DNA of 64,000 nt from Pedobacter sp. MR2016-24 (GTDB taxonomy: Bacteria > Bacteroidota > Bacteroidia > Sphingobacteriales > Sphingobacteriaceae). This document shows, piece by piece, positions 9,645 to 18,243 of the stretch (within the stretch, counting starts at the first letter, position 1; every line of letters starts with the position of its first letter). The DNA is taken from the NCBI RefSeq assembly GCF_026239655.1, contig NZ_JAPIVO010000002.1:62001-126000 (forward strand), written 5' to 3'. A program made the position numbers and the translations under genes. The notes below the pieces were generated by a model. It saw only the letters and a program-made list of their open reading frames with translations, was not told the origin of the DNA and did no database searches.

Positions 9645-10400
9645 ATGAATAAAGCGATTATAGCAATAACTATGGGAATCTTGCTCTTTGCTGGAAGTAA
9701 TTTGAAAGCGCAATTAAAGATAGGTTCAGAAGGGCTTTTTGTGCAGGGAGGAACAGTATTCAGTACGGATGGCTTAACGCTTGTTCCTACTGACGACTGG
9801 GGGATGAATAACCTAACGGCAGTGAAGGAGTCTTCTGTGGTGATCTGGCCAAAATTCAACAGTATTGTGCGGATGTACCGGTTCAGCAGACCAGTTACTT
9901 TTAAAGGGGAGGTGGCGATGAGTTATAAGGATGTTGAACTGAATGGTAACGAAAGTAAAAACCTGGTATTAGCGCATTCGAAAACAACGAGCAGCAATTA
10001 CAAGGATTTCCTGATGGTGAAGGAAAGTGTTTCTTCTGCTACAGAACGGTATGTGGGACAACTGTTCACTTCAGCAATCGACTTCTCGGATTTGACCGCG
10101 GTGACAATGGAAACAGCTGAAGCACCGGAGAACCTGGAATCAAATAATATGATTACGCCCAATGGTGATGGGGTCAATGATTTCTGGATTGTGAAAAATA
10201 TTGAACAGTTTCCGAATAATGAAGTAAAGATCTTTGACCGTGAGGGACGTATCGTGTTTAGCATGATTGGTTATGATAACTCATGGAACGGACAATTTAA
10301 TGGTAATCCCCTACAGGAAGATACCTATTACTATATACTGACCTTCAATTCAGGGAAGTCTAAAAAGACAGGATTTATATCTATAGTAAAGGACAAATAA
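9645..10400 (+). CDS. T9SS type-B sorting domain protein (gliding-motility C-terminal domain)
   Basis: A 251-aa exported protein: signal peptide at residues 1-23 (LFAGSNLKAQ), a central region without recognisable family, and from about 166 a CHU_C/gliding-motility C-terminal domain: NNMITPNGDGVNDFW, KIFDREGRIVF, WNGQFNGNPLQEDTYYY, GFISIVKDK. In Flavobacterium and relatives this type-B domain directs secretion across the outer membrane by T9SS and depends on a PorP/SprF protein encoded next door, and exactly such a gene follows 19 bp downstream. In this operon it may be the secreted anchor or baseplate for the two fibre proteins, which lack an obvious T9SS signal of their own; that is inference. 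Confidence 0.88.
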   Translation: MNKAIIAITMGILLFAGSNLKAQLKIGSEGLFVQGGTVFSTDGLTLVPTDDWGMNNLTAVKESSVVIWPKFNSIVRMYRFSRPVTFKGEVAMSYKDVELNGNESKNLVLAHSKTTSSNYKDFLMVKESVSSATERYVGQLFTSAIDFSDLTAVTMETAEAPENLESNNMITPNGDGVNDFWIVKNIEQFPNNEVKIFDREGRIVFSMIGYDNSWNGQFNGNPLQEDTYYYILTFNSGKSKKTGFISIVKDK

Positions 10401-10419
10401 ATTTATAAAAGAAGTAGTA

Positions 10420-11319
10420 ATGATTAAATCTATATATCAAAAGATCGTTTTTCTAAGTTTTTGCCTGATCTTTTTGATGGCTGGTGCTGAGCCGGTGTCA
10501 GCGCAGCTCAGACCGCTAAGTACGCAGTATTATGAAAACCAGTATATCAGCAATCCGTCTTTTGCAGGAATGGACAAAGGGATTAATATCAACCTGAGTT
10601 ACCGGAACCAGTGGAGAGCAATTCCCGGATCGCCGGTAACCATGAATGCAAGTGGTGATTACCGTTATGAAAAAGTAGGACTGGGATTCAATGCTTTTAA
10701 GGATAAAGCAGGTTTGATTTCCCGTACACGTATCACGGGAATGTATGCATATCATTTGCCATTGAATGGGGAGAACAGGCAATTGCATTTCGGTGTAGCA
10801 CTGGGTGTAATGCGTGAGGCACTGGATAATCCAAATATTATAGCCATGCCGGATGATATGGTGGCTGACCGGTTTAGTCAGCGTAAAGGCTTTATAGATG
10901 GTGATCTGGGAATGGCCTATACAACAGAGCGCGTAACCTTGCAGGCTGCACTGCCTAATCTCAAAAAGTTCTTTCAGAAAGATGAAGAGAATACAATTGA
11001 CGGATCTACGTATTTTGCTGCGGCCTCTTACAAAATCGGTTTAAATATGGATGCAGTAACGATGGAACCCAAAATCAGTTTTAGAGGAGCGAAGGATATC
11101 GATAATATATGGGATATCGGCACCAATCTGAAGTTTGAGAATAATATACTGTCTTTTATGGGGATGTATCACAGCGATAAGAGCTCGACATTTGGTGTAG
11201 GGGTAAAGTATAACAGATACACTTTACAGGGCTTCTATACCAGTCAGATGGCTGCACAGCGCCAAAATACGGGGGGCGACTTCGAGCTGAGTCTGAAGAT
11301 TAACCTCAGGGATTATTAA
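10420..11319 (+). CDS. PorP/SprF family T9SS outer-membrane protein
   Basis: A 299-aa outer-membrane beta-barrel of the PorP/SprF family. Signal peptide (residues 1-29, ending VSAQ), then the typical opening LRPLSTQYYENQYISNPSFAGM (the PxxxQY and NPxxAG pattern), followed by YRNQWRAIPGSP and repeated amphipathic strands with glycine or aromatic ends up to a terminal strand LSLKINLRDY. Known role: partner of T9SS cargo with type-B C-terminal domains (SprF for SprB). Its position directly after the type-B cargo gene fits a dedicated cargo-partner pair. Last gene of the four-gene operon, followed by a strong terminator at 11511-11552. Confidence 0.92.
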   Translation: MIKSIYQKIVFLSFCLIFLMAGAEPVSAQLRPLSTQYYENQYISNPSFAGMDKGININLSYRNQWRAIPGSPVTMNASGDYRYEKVGLGFNAFKDKAGLISRTRITGMYAYHLPLNGENRQLHFGVALGVMREALDNPNIIAMPDDMVADRFSQRKGFIDGDLGMAYTTERVTLQAALPNLKKFFQKDEENTIDGSTYFAAASYKIGLNMDAVTMEPKISFRGAKDIDNIWDIGTNLKFENNILSFMGMYHSDKSSTFGVGVKYNRYTLQGFYTSQMAAQRQNTGGDFELSLKINLRDY

Positions 11320-11510
11320 GTTAACAAGAATTTTACAATTAATTTTTATAAATGTTTTTGAATGAACCAGTCTAGTTGTATATTTAAATACTCTAACCAA
11401 TTATAATCCATATGATTACAATCGTACTAACATCGGTAGCAGGGATAGTGCTTCTTGCTCGCCTCCAAAAAAATGTCAGATAGTCTAAAAATGTCAGACA
11501 AGCTGATTAA

Positions 11511-11552
11511 AATATAAAAGCCTCCGCAATGAAATGCGGAGGCTTTTATATT
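11511..11552. terminator. Bidirectional hairpin terminator, perfect 18-bp stem
   Basis: Arms 11511-11528 and 11535-11552 are perfectly complementary with a 6-nt loop. The inner GC core (GCCTCCGCA) is flanked by A-rich then T-rich outer ends, so it can act for the fibre operon reading right and for the AI-2E-type permease reading left. The right arm ends on the first base of the permease stop codon complement (11552-11554). Confidence 0.88.
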
Positions 11553-12664
11553 TACTCTTGTTCTTCGAGTTTGATCTTTTTAGTGATGCGGTATACCTTT
11601 CGCTTTTTATTCGGATTTTGCTGATCACCCAGCAGGATGCCCCAGGGCTTTAATTCCTCAACCCTGTCAAATATAATCTTCAGCATAGCTAAATAGGGGA
11701 TACATAAAAACATGCCTGATATACCCCAGATCATTTCGCCTACGATAATGCCTATAAAAGCAAACAGGGCATTGATTTTAACTTTTGAGCCGACTACCAA
11801 TGGCATTAAAATATTACCGTCCAAAGCGTGAATGGCAACGAAAGCGATGATCACTAATAAGACCTTAGTCGCCCCTGCGGTAGCAAAAGTGATGAGTATA
11901 CTGATCAGCAATGCGCTGAAAATTCCGATATAGGGGATAATGTTAAATATTCCGGTAACTAAACCCAGGAGCACTGCGTATTTTACACCAAGCAGGCTAA
12001 GCACTATGATCATCAGCACAGTCACAATCAGCATTTGAATGAAGAGTCCGACGATGTATTTTTTGATAATGTATTGAATCTGACCTACAATATCGCTCAC
12101 TTTTTGTGCATGTTCCTCTTTAAAAACCCCTACCAGGAAGGAATAAAGTATCCGGCGATAGGTTAAAAAGAAGAAGGTGAATAATAAGAGAAAGGCAAGG
12201 AAAAGTAAAGATGATGACAGCGTCATCAAGGTAGTGGCCACGACTGTTGCGCTGGTTGCTACGGCACTGGTCGCGCTGTTTTTCAGATAGTCGATCTGTT
12301 TATGGGCGTTAACATGGAAAGTACCGGAAACCCAGTGCTGCAGATCTTCAAAAGAATGAATTGCCTGTTGTTTCAGCAATGGCCAGTCCTGCCCAAGATC
12401 GCTCAGCTGGTTCACCAGAAAGTACAATATACCTGAGATGAAAGCGATCATGACGATCACAGCGCATAAAGCAGCAAGGCTTCTGGAAAATTTAAGTTTA
12501 TTCTCAAGTGAATTGGCCAGCGGTAATAATAACAATGCAAGTAAAAAAGAGGCGAGCATTGGAGCAAGCAGACTTTGTCCTAATATAGCTAGGTAGCCAA
12601 GGCAAATAAGTGAGAACAACACCATTGCAAGTTTGGTGTAAAATGGTAGAGAGATGTTTTTCAT
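11552..12664 (-). CDS. AI-2E family transporter (PerM-type permease)
   Basis: A polytopic inner-membrane protein of the AI-2E/PerM (UPF0118) family, 370 aa from the preferred start. Visible features: two N-terminal hydrophobic segments (KLAMVLFSLICLGYLAILGQ and the following LLAPMLASFLLALLLL), a soluble stretch with the QLSDLGQDWPLLKQQ pattern, and the family signature in the second half (GVKYAVLLGLVTGIFNIIPYIG, then GNILMPLVVGSKVKINAL). An upstream ATG at 12739 would add 25 unrelated residues encoded by the hairpin at 12706-12742, so the ATG at 12664 is chosen. Family members have been linked to signal export or Na+/H+ antiport; the substrate here cannot be told. Confidence 0.88.
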   Translation of the reverse strand: MKNISLPFYTKLAMVLFSLICLGYLAILGQSLLAPMLASFLLALLLLPLANSLENKLKFSRSLAALCAVIVMIAFISGILYFLVNQLSDLGQDWPLLKQQAIHSFEDLQHWVSGTFHVNAHKQIDYLKNSATSAVATSATVVATTLMTLSSSLLFLAFLLLFTFFFLTYRRILYSFLVGVFKEEHAQKVSDIVGQIQYIIKKYIVGLFIQMLIVTVLMIIVLSLLGVKYAVLLGLVTGIFNIIPYIGIFSALLISILITFATAGATKVLLVIIAFVAIHALDGNILMPLVVGSKVKINALFAFIGIIVGEMIWGISGMFLCIPYLAMLKIIFDRVEELKPWGILLGDQQNPNKKRKVYRITKKIKLEEQE

Positions 12665-12705
12665 GTTTTGCCTGTTGGTCTTATGTGCGTTAAAATACCC
12701 AAATG

Positions 12706-12742
12706 CAAATGCCCTGCCAAATATTATCTGACAGGGCATTTG
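12706..12742 (-). terminator. Probable terminator after the aldo/keto reductase
   Basis: Arms 12706-12716 and 12732-12742 (CAAATGCCCTG and its complement) form an 11-bp stem with a 15-nt loop, just past the stop of the reductase gene read leftward, followed on that strand by a T-rich stretch. It lies between two leftward genes and argues against the longer start of the permease. Confidence 0.6.
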
Positions 12743-12778
12743 TGTGCTCAGGCTAATTGATTCTCATCAGCCTGCAGG

Positions 12779-13741
12779 CTATGATAATGCGCTTGCTTCA
12801 TCTAAAATGGCAATATCTTCCATATTTAGTCTTAAGGATGCCGCTTTCGTCAGATCTTCCAGTTGTGCTAAACTGGTTACACTGGCAATAGGTGCAGTGA
12901 TAGAAGGACGGGCAATCAGCCATGCTAAGGCTACACTTGCCGGCGTGGAATTGTATTGTTCCGAAACTTCGTCCAATGCTTTGAGTACCCTGAAACCTTT
13001 ATCATTCAGGTAATCTTTCATGCCTCCGCCTCTGGCGCTTTTACCTAAATCATCCACAGACCGGTATTTCCCTGTCAAAAATCCGCTGGCAAGGGAATAG
13101 TAGTTAATGACACCCAGCTGATTGTCAAGGCAAATCTGCTCATATTCTTTTTCAAACTCTGCTCTGTTATACAGGTTATACTCTGGCTGGAAAGACTGAT
13201 ATTTTGGTAAACTCAGTCGCTTGCTGGTTTCGAGTGATTCTTTTAAACGTTCTGCACTAAAATTAGAAGCGCCAATCCAGCGGATTTTCCCTGCTTTTAT
13301 GAGTTCACCATAAGCTTCAAGTGTTTCTTCAACGGGAGTTTCAGGATCATCGTAGTGCGACTGGTAAAGGTCTACGTAGTCTGTTTTCAACCGTAGTAAA
13401 GATGCGTCTATGGCTTCAGTTATATATTTTTTAGAAAGACCTTTTTTACCATCACCCATATCGCTGCCCAGTTTGGTAGCCAGGATCACCTTGTTGCGGT
13501 TATTGCGTGATTTTATCCAGTTACCAATGATGGTCTCTGACTCGCCACCTTGATTTCCCGGTTTCCATCTGGAATAAACATCAGCCGTATCAATAAAGTT
13601 AAAACCCGCTTCTACAAAAGCATCCAGAATTTCAAAGGACTTTGCCTCATCTATGGTCCAGCCAAATACATTTCCTCCAAAAGTAATGGGACTCACTAAT
13701 AAATCTGTGTTACCTAATTTTCTTTTTTCTATCGTACTCAT
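12779..13741 (-). CDS. Aldo/keto reductase
   Basis: A 320-aa NAD(P)H-dependent oxidoreductase with a TIM-barrel fold. The catalytic tetrad is visible: Asp51 and Tyr56 in the FIDTADVYSRW motif, Lys90 in LATKLG and His129 in DLYQSHYDD. Typical framework motifs are GKIRWIGASNFSAERL, YNLYNR, and the cofactor-loop region ASVTSLAQLEDL near the C terminus. It resembles the YajO/Tas-like group of general aldo/keto reductases that reduce aldehydes or sugars; substrate unknown. Single gene, leftward, with ATG at 13741. Confidence 0.93.
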   Translation of the reverse strand: MSTIEKRKLGNTDLLVSPITFGGNVFGWTIDEAKSFEILDAFVEAGFNFIDTADVYSRWKPGNQGGESETIIGNWIKSRNNRNKVILATKLGSDMGDGKKGLSKKYITEAIDASLLRLKTDYVDLYQSHYDDPETPVEETLEAYGELIKAGKIRWIGASNFSAERLKESLETSKRLSLPKYQSFQPEYNLYNRAEFEKEYEQICLDNQLGVINYYSLASGFLTGKYRSVDDLGKSARGGGMKDYLNDKGFRVLKALDEVSEQYNSTPASVALAWLIARPSITAPIASVTSLAQLEDLTKAASLRLNMEDIAILDEASALS

Positions 13742-13833
13742 ATCACGCTTATAATTGTTAGGAATAATCTAATCTCCATTAAAAACAACAATATAAGTCG
13801 CGTGTTTGCCGGTTTTCGTCGTGGATTTGTCAA

Positions 13834-14523
13834 TTAAAGATCAACAGGCTGTTCTGTCAGTTTTACTGCACGCAGCATTTCTCTTTTTCCAGGGGCACCA
13901 GGCAGTTTTTCAATCTTTAAACCATGACTCTTCAAAGCACGTTTCAGTTTGCCGGTAATGGCATAGGTTACAAATATTCCGCCTGGTTTTAAGAAGGAAC
14001 AAACGTGCCCGATCATCTCGTCCGACCACATCTCTGGTTGATGCTGCACTGAAAATGCATCAAAATAGACTAAGTCATACACCGGCGGCCTGCTAAATGC
14101 GGCTAAGGTGGTGAATGCGATTTTCAGCTCCAGAAAGGGATTCAGCTGAACAGGATCGACCATCGCTGCGGCATAATGTGTGATCAGGTTATCCCAGACC
14201 GCTGCGGGTACATACTGCTCATAATTTGTACTCGCCAATTCTTCTATACTTAAAGGAAAAGCTTCAATACCCGTATAGTTGACATTGACCTGCTGCTCTT
14301 CTGCAAACGCGGCAGTAAGCAGGAAATTTAAGCCCGTACCAAAACCAACTTCTAATATGGCTATAGGTTGTTCCGGAAATAGTGCCATTGCATGTTTTAA
14401 ACCGGCGTCTATAAATACGTGTCTGCTTTCCTGCAGGGCACCATGTTTGGAATGGTAATGTTCACCTATAGTTTCATTGAAGAGCGTATTGGAGCCGTCG
14501 GCCGTTAGAGTAATTCGGTTCAT
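13834..14523 (-). CDS. mnmD: tRNA (5-methylaminomethyl-2-thiouridine)-methyltransferase MnmD (stand-alone)
   Basis: Methyltransferase for the last methylation of mnm5s2U at tRNA wobble position 34. The 229-aa protein equals the N-terminal (DUF752) half of E. coli MnmC: SAM-binding motif LEVGFGTGLNF (about 57-67), GIEAFPLS, the DLVYFDAFSVQHQPEMWS segment and GIFVTYAITGKLKRAL. The FAD-dependent oxidase half of MnmC is absent, as in other organisms with free-standing MnmD. A TAnnTTTG element (14528-14535) ends only 4 nt before the ATG, suggesting a leaderless mRNA. Divergent from the yjbR-like gene. Confidence 0.88.
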   Translation of the reverse strand: MNRITLTADGSNTLFNETIGEHYHSKHGALQESRHVFIDAGLKHAMALFPEQPIAILEVGFGTGLNFLLTAAFAEEQQVNVNYTGIEAFPLSIEELASTNYEQYVPAAVWDNLITHYAAAMVDPVQLNPFLELKIAFTTLAAFSRPPVYDLVYFDAFSVQHQPEMWSDEMIGHVCSFLKPGGIFVTYAITGKLKRALKSHGLKIEKLPGAPGKREMLRAVKLTEQPVDL

Positions 14524-14527
14524 TCCT

Positions 14528-14535
14528 CAAATTTA
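14528..14535 (-). promoter_or_regulatory. -7 element TAAATTTG for mnmD
   Basis: Reads TAAATTTG on the minus strand and matches TAnnTTTG. Only 4 nt separate it from the mnmD ATG (14523), which places the expected transcript start at or next to the start codon. No clear -33 TTTG was seen. Confidence 0.55.
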
Positions 14536-14546
14536 TCTGAATTACT

Positions 14547-14554
14547 TAGATTTG
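14547..14554 (+). promoter_or_regulatory. -7 element TAGATTTG for the yjbR-like gene
   Basis: Matches TAnnTTTG, 15 nt before the ATG at 14570. Together with 14528-14535 on the other strand it forms a compact divergent promoter pair in a 46-bp gap. It also shows that the in-frame upstream start at 14477 is too early. Confidence 0.55.
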
Positions 14555-14569
14555 CTTAAATTATTTTAC

Positions 14570-14932
14570 ATGGATATTGAAATACTCCGGGAATACTGCC
14601 TCAGTTTGCCAGGCACTGAAGAAGATCTTAAATGGGGAGAGAACCTCTGTTTCATGGTGGAGCAGAAGATCTATGTACTGGCATCGCTGGATACAGGTAC
14701 GCTCACTTTTAAGTGCGATCCTGAGGAATTTGAAGAACTCACGGCAAGGGATGGTATACAGCAGGCCTCACATTTTGCTAAAACACAATGGATAACCCTG
14801 ATGGATTATGATGTGATGGCGGATGGAGAACTCAAGAAAAGAATTGCAGCGTCGCGCTCATCTGTTATAGCTAAACTGCCGAAAAAAATACAGGAAAAGT
14901 ATAGCCAGCAGGGCGAAGATAGCAGTAAATAA
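14570..14932 (+). CDS. MmcQ/YjbR family DNA-binding-fold protein
   Basis: A 120-aa cytoplasmic protein of the YjbR/CyaY-like fold. Recognised by MDIEILREYCLSLPGTEEDLKWGENLCFMV, the central LTFKCDPEEFEELTARDGI and the KTQWITLMD motif. E. coli YjbR is small, basic and has a DNA-binding-like fold, but no function is settled. The ATG at 14570 is taken because a promoter element sits at 14547-14554 and upstream residues are not family-like. A 72-aa reading in another frame over the same DNA is not a gene. Confidence 0.85.
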   Translation: MDIEILREYCLSLPGTEEDLKWGENLCFMVEQKIYVLASLDTGTLTFKCDPEEFEELTARDGIQQASHFAKTQWITLMDYDVMADGELKKRIAASRSSVIAKLPKKIQEKYSQQGEDSSK

Positions 14933-15001
14933 AGCTGGAAACCCTGCTTTAAATCATGTTTAGGTATGTTTAATCTCATTATTTTTTCCTGTTCATACGA
15001 A

Positions 15002-15009
15002 TAGATTTG
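15002..15009 (+). promoter_or_regulatory. -7 element TAGATTTG for ompW
   Basis: Matches TAnnTTTG, 22 nt upstream of the ompW ATG. No clear -33 element seen. Confidence 0.5.
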
Positions 15010-15031
15010 ATTTTAAATAAATCAAGTTATT

Positions 15032-15733
15032 ATGAAAAGGTTAATCATGTTTTCAGCAATGATGGTTGTTGGAATGAGTGTTTTTAGTCAGACGACAGAA
15101 ACAAAATCAGCGAATGGACACGAATGGAGAGTAAGGTTGCGCGGGGTAGGTGTAATGCCACAGGAAAGTGCAGATATCAGCGTCATTAAAGGCGATGTGG
15201 ACATTTCTAATTCTTTTATTCCTGAGCTGGACTTCACTTATTTCTTTAACAGTCATTTTGCGGCTGAACTGATCCTGGGAACGACCAGACATAAGGTGAG
15301 TACAAGGTTTTCAGATTTAACTGCTATAGGTGGTGCAGATGCGGCAAATATAGACCTGGGAAAGGTATGGCTTTTGCCTCCGACGCTGACTTTACAATAT
15401 CATTATCCGGTAGGAAAATTTAATCCTTATGTGGGTGCGGGTATCAATTACACCATATTCTACAGCGCAGATCAGGGACCTGTAGTGAAAAACATAGAGT
15501 ATAAAAACAAATTTGCTTTTGCTGCGCAGGCGGGTTTCGATTATGATATCAGCAAAAGACTGTTTATCAATGTGGATCTCAAAAAAATCTTCTTATCTAC
15601 TACTGCAACGGTAGATGCCAGTAACCTGACCCCTGCAGGAAGTCCCCAGCTGGCTCCTGTATTAAGTAATATCCAGGCCGATGTTAAAATTAACCCATGG
15701 CTGCTTGGTGTGGGTATCGGCTGTAAATTTTAG
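15032..15733 (+). CDS. ompW: OmpW family outer-membrane protein
   Basis: An eight-stranded outer-membrane barrel of 233 aa. Signal peptide (1-19, ending VFSQ), then WRVRLRGVGVMPQES, FIPELDFTYFFNSHFAAELILGTTRHKV, the family core KVWLLPPTLTLQYHYP ... PYVGAGINYTIFY, RLFINVDLKKIFL and a C-terminal strand ending in Phe (LLGVGIGCKF). OmpW proteins form small hydrophobic channels implicated in passage of small hydrophobic molecules. Single gene with its own promoter (15002-15009) and terminator (15752-15784). Confidence 0.92.
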   Translation: MKRLIMFSAMMVVGMSVFSQTTETKSANGHEWRVRLRGVGVMPQESADISVIKGDVDISNSFIPELDFTYFFNSHFAAELILGTTRHKVSTRFSDLTAIGGADAANIDLGKVWLLPPTLTLQYHYPVGKFNPYVGAGINYTIFYSADQGPVVKNIEYKNKFAFAAQAGFDYDISKRLFINVDLKKIFLSTTATVDASNLTPAGSPQLAPVLSNIQADVKINPWLLGVGIGCKF

Positions 15734-15751
15734 TTGCGCTCTCTTTAAATA

Positions 15752-15784
15752 AGAAGCCGCTGCCTGTGATCAGGAGCGGCTTCT
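15752..15784. terminator. Hairpin terminator between ompW and the M13 peptidase gene
   Basis: Arms 15752-15766 and 15771-15784 pair over 14 bp with one bulged base and a 4-nt loop. It lies between convergent genes and can serve both. Confidence 0.8.
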
Positions 15785-15798
15785 GTTGTAAAAGGAAT

Positions 15799-17838
15799 TT
15801 ACCAGAGTCTGATTCTGTCTTCTGGTTTTTTATATAATTTATCACCAGGTTTAACATCAAAGGCATCGTACCAGGCATCCATATTTACCGGTGCACCGAT
15901 AGTTCTGAATTCTCCCGGCGAGTGCGGATCTGTTTTGATCAGCTGTGCCGCACTTTCCGGAAGGATATTACCTCTCCATACCTGCGCCCATGAAAGGAAG
16001 AAACGCTGATCTGGTGTGAAACCATCGATTTTTTCATTCGACTGACCCTGTTTAGTCATTTTAAATGCAGTATAAGCTGCATTTAATCCGCCCAGGTCAC
16101 CAATGTTTTCACCCATAGTCAGTTTTCCATTTACTTTAACGGTATCAAGTACTGCATATCCGTCATACTGTTCGCCCAATGCTTTGGTTTTTGCATCAAA
16201 TTTGCTGCGGTCGTCGTTTGTCCACCAGTTGCGCAGGTTTCCGTCTTTGTCGTACTGACTTCCGCTGTCGTCAAAGCCGTGCGACATTTCATGGCCGATC
16301 ACGGCGCCAATACCACCGTAGTTAATGGCATCATCTGCATTTGCAGCAAAGAATGGGAATTGCAAGATGCCGGCAGGGAAAACGATTTCATTCATTGTCG
16401 GGCTGTAATATGCATTAACCGTTGGTGGCGTCATGCCGAAACGGGTGCGGTCAACGGGTTTGCCTAACTGGTCGATCATTTCTTTGTATCCCCATGCACC
16501 TACATTTCTAATGTTCTGGAAATAGGTGGTGCGACTAATTTCTAATCCTTTGTAATCTTTCCATTTATCAGGATAACCGATCTTCGGTACAAAAGCGTTA
16601 AGTTTAGCTAATGCTTTTTCTTTCGTTACAGCGCTCATCCATTCCAGGTTGTTGATCCTGATTTCAAAAGCTTTACGCAGATTGCTGATCAGTTCTGTCA
16701 TTCTTGCTTTCGCCTCCGGCTTGAAATATTTAGCCACATATAGCTGACCCAATAATTCACCGATGGCGCCATCAGTTAATGACGACATACGTTGCCATCT
16801 TGGTGTTTGTACTTTCTGACCTGTTTGGGCCTGGTTAAAAGCAAAACTCGCCTGTACAAACGGAGAGCTCAGGTTCGGTGCAGAGTTTTTCAGCACATTC
16901 CATTGCAGGTAAGTTTTCCAGTCGGCCACAGGAATGTTTTTCAGCATTCCGTCCAGGCTCACAAAGAATTTAGGAGAGGAAACAAGAATGGTATCCTGAC
17001 CTTTTACTTGTAGTTTTGGCAACGTGGTCACCCAGTTGATGTTGGGGGTTGTTTTACTGAAATCTGCTACCGTGAACTTGTTATAGGTTTTATAAGGATC
17101 ACGCATTTCCAGTCGTGACATCTGTGCTTCAGCGAATGCTTTTTCTATTGTAAATACGGTATTTGCTTTTTGTTTAGCTTCTGCTGCAGCGCTACCTGTC
17201 AATGTAAACAAGGTAGTCATGTAATTCAGATAGGCTTCTTTGATCTTGAGGACTCTGCTGTCATCTTTCAGGTAATAATCGCGGTCTGGCAATGTTGTGC
17301 CGCCCTGACTGATCTGAGGAAGGTATTTTGTCACATTTTTTCTATCCTGACCAACACCGAAGCCGAACATAGGGCTACCTATTCCGCTGGTGCGCATCGT
17401 GATTACCTCGTCAATTACACCCTGAAGATCTTTGATTTTGCTGATCCGGGACAGGTCGCCTTTAATAGGAGTGTAACCTAATTTTTCAATAGTTACGCTA
17501 TCCATCGCTGCTGAATAGAAGTCGCCGACCCTTTTCTTTACCGAACCTGCCGGTGCACTTTTATCTGCCGCGGCATCTTCCACCAGCGTTTTTACTGCAT
17601 TTATATTAAAATCACGAAGCTCGTTGAAGCTACCCCAGCGTGTTTCTTTTGCAGGTACAGGATTTTTTTTGATCCAGTTTCCGCTGGCATAAGTATAAAA
17701 ATCATCTCCGGGTTTTACGGTGAGATCCATATTGGTAGGATCTATGAATTTTTGAGGAGCTTGCTGGGCGAACGAAGAATAGCTCGCAGCCACAATCCCT
17801 AAAGCTGCGAAGTAGCTTTTCATGTGTGTGAAGGTCAT
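15799..17838 (-). CDS. M13 family zinc metalloendopeptidase (PepO/neprilysin type)
   Basis: Secreted or periplasmic oligopeptidase of 679 aa. Signal peptide with consensus end SSFAQ; the hydrophobic part starts at a second Met (17823), an alternative start. Typical M13 opening NMDLTVKPGDDFYTYASGNWIKKNPVP. The C-terminal catalytic domain holds NAYYSPTMNEIVFPAGILQ, zinc motif HEMSH (His516, Glu517, His520), third zinc ligand Glu577 in ENIGDLGG with Asp581, and the end motif KPGDKLYKKPEDRIRLW (M13 proteins characteristically end in xxxW). All key residues are present, so it should be active. Single leftward gene; peptide substrate unknown. Confidence 0.95.
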   Translation of the reverse strand: MTFTHMKSYFAALGIVAASYSSFAQQAPQKFIDPTNMDLTVKPGDDFYTYASGNWIKKNPVPAKETRWGSFNELRDFNINAVKTLVEDAAADKSAPAGSVKKRVGDFYSAAMDSVTIEKLGYTPIKGDLSRISKIKDLQGVIDEVITMRTSGIGSPMFGFGVGQDRKNVTKYLPQISQGGTTLPDRDYYLKDDSRVLKIKEAYLNYMTTLFTLTGSAAAEAKQKANTVFTIEKAFAEAQMSRLEMRDPYKTYNKFTVADFSKTTPNINWVTTLPKLQVKGQDTILVSSPKFFVSLDGMLKNIPVADWKTYLQWNVLKNSAPNLSSPFVQASFAFNQAQTGQKVQTPRWQRMSSLTDGAIGELLGQLYVAKYFKPEAKARMTELISNLRKAFEIRINNLEWMSAVTKEKALAKLNAFVPKIGYPDKWKDYKGLEISRTTYFQNIRNVGAWGYKEMIDQLGKPVDRTRFGMTPPTVNAYYSPTMNEIVFPAGILQFPFFAANADDAINYGGIGAVIGHEMSHGFDDSGSQYDKDGNLRNWWTNDDRSKFDAKTKALGEQYDGYAVLDTVKVNGKLTMGENIGDLGGLNAAYTAFKMTKQGQSNEKIDGFTPDQRFFLSWAQVWRGNILPESAAQLIKTDPHSPGEFRTIGAPVNMDAWYDAFDVKPGDKLYKKPEDRIRLW

Positions 17839-18243
17839 TATTTATAAATTAAGGTAAATTATAGCGCGTCAATTCCTGATGAACGTATGCCGCCTAAAGG
17901 AACACATAACTGTGCCGGTAAACATGATCTTGTTCAGGTAAGAATTGACAGGGGTTGAAATTAAGTAATACAGCTTAAACAATCGTTGTCTAATGAAAAT
18001 ATTACTTATTGAACCAATAGTAGATTTTGGTTAATCCCAGTTTTCTGATGATCATTCCTGTAATCGAATATATTTTAATAGATCCCATGACTAGATAAAT
18101 TATACTGTATTAACATATTTTAACATTTATTATTGTGTTGGTCTTACTATATATGTTATATAGTGTCAATTGTCCAAACAGGTAATTGAGCCAATGCAGG
18201 CGATTTACTATATTTGGCGCATCAACTTAAATCCCGGATATAA
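17839..18243. other. 405-bp divergent spacer
   Basis: No gene seen. It separates the M13 peptidase (leftward) and the GNAT gene (rightward). The right end holds a good GNAT promoter (18186-18216). A perfect 8-bp inverted repeat (18146-18153 and 18157-18164, spacer 3) lies about 20 bp upstream of that promoter and could be a regulator site, though the AT-rich context makes chance plausible. No full TAnnTTTG match was found for the peptidase gene. Confidence 0.55.
18186..18216 (+). promoter_or_regulatory. Promoter of the GNAT gene (TTG-N20-TATATTTG)
   Basis: -33 TTG at 18186-18188 and -7 TATATTTG at 18209-18216, spacer 20 bp, as in the Bacteroidota consensus. The leader to the ATG at 18244 would be about 24 nt. 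Confidence 0.65.

Noticed and set aside
11412..11483. 23-aa hydrophobic reading (MITIVLTSVAG...) after the PorP/SprF gene
   Set aside because: No promoter or ribosome binding site; size gives no statistical support. A small membrane peptide cannot be excluded.
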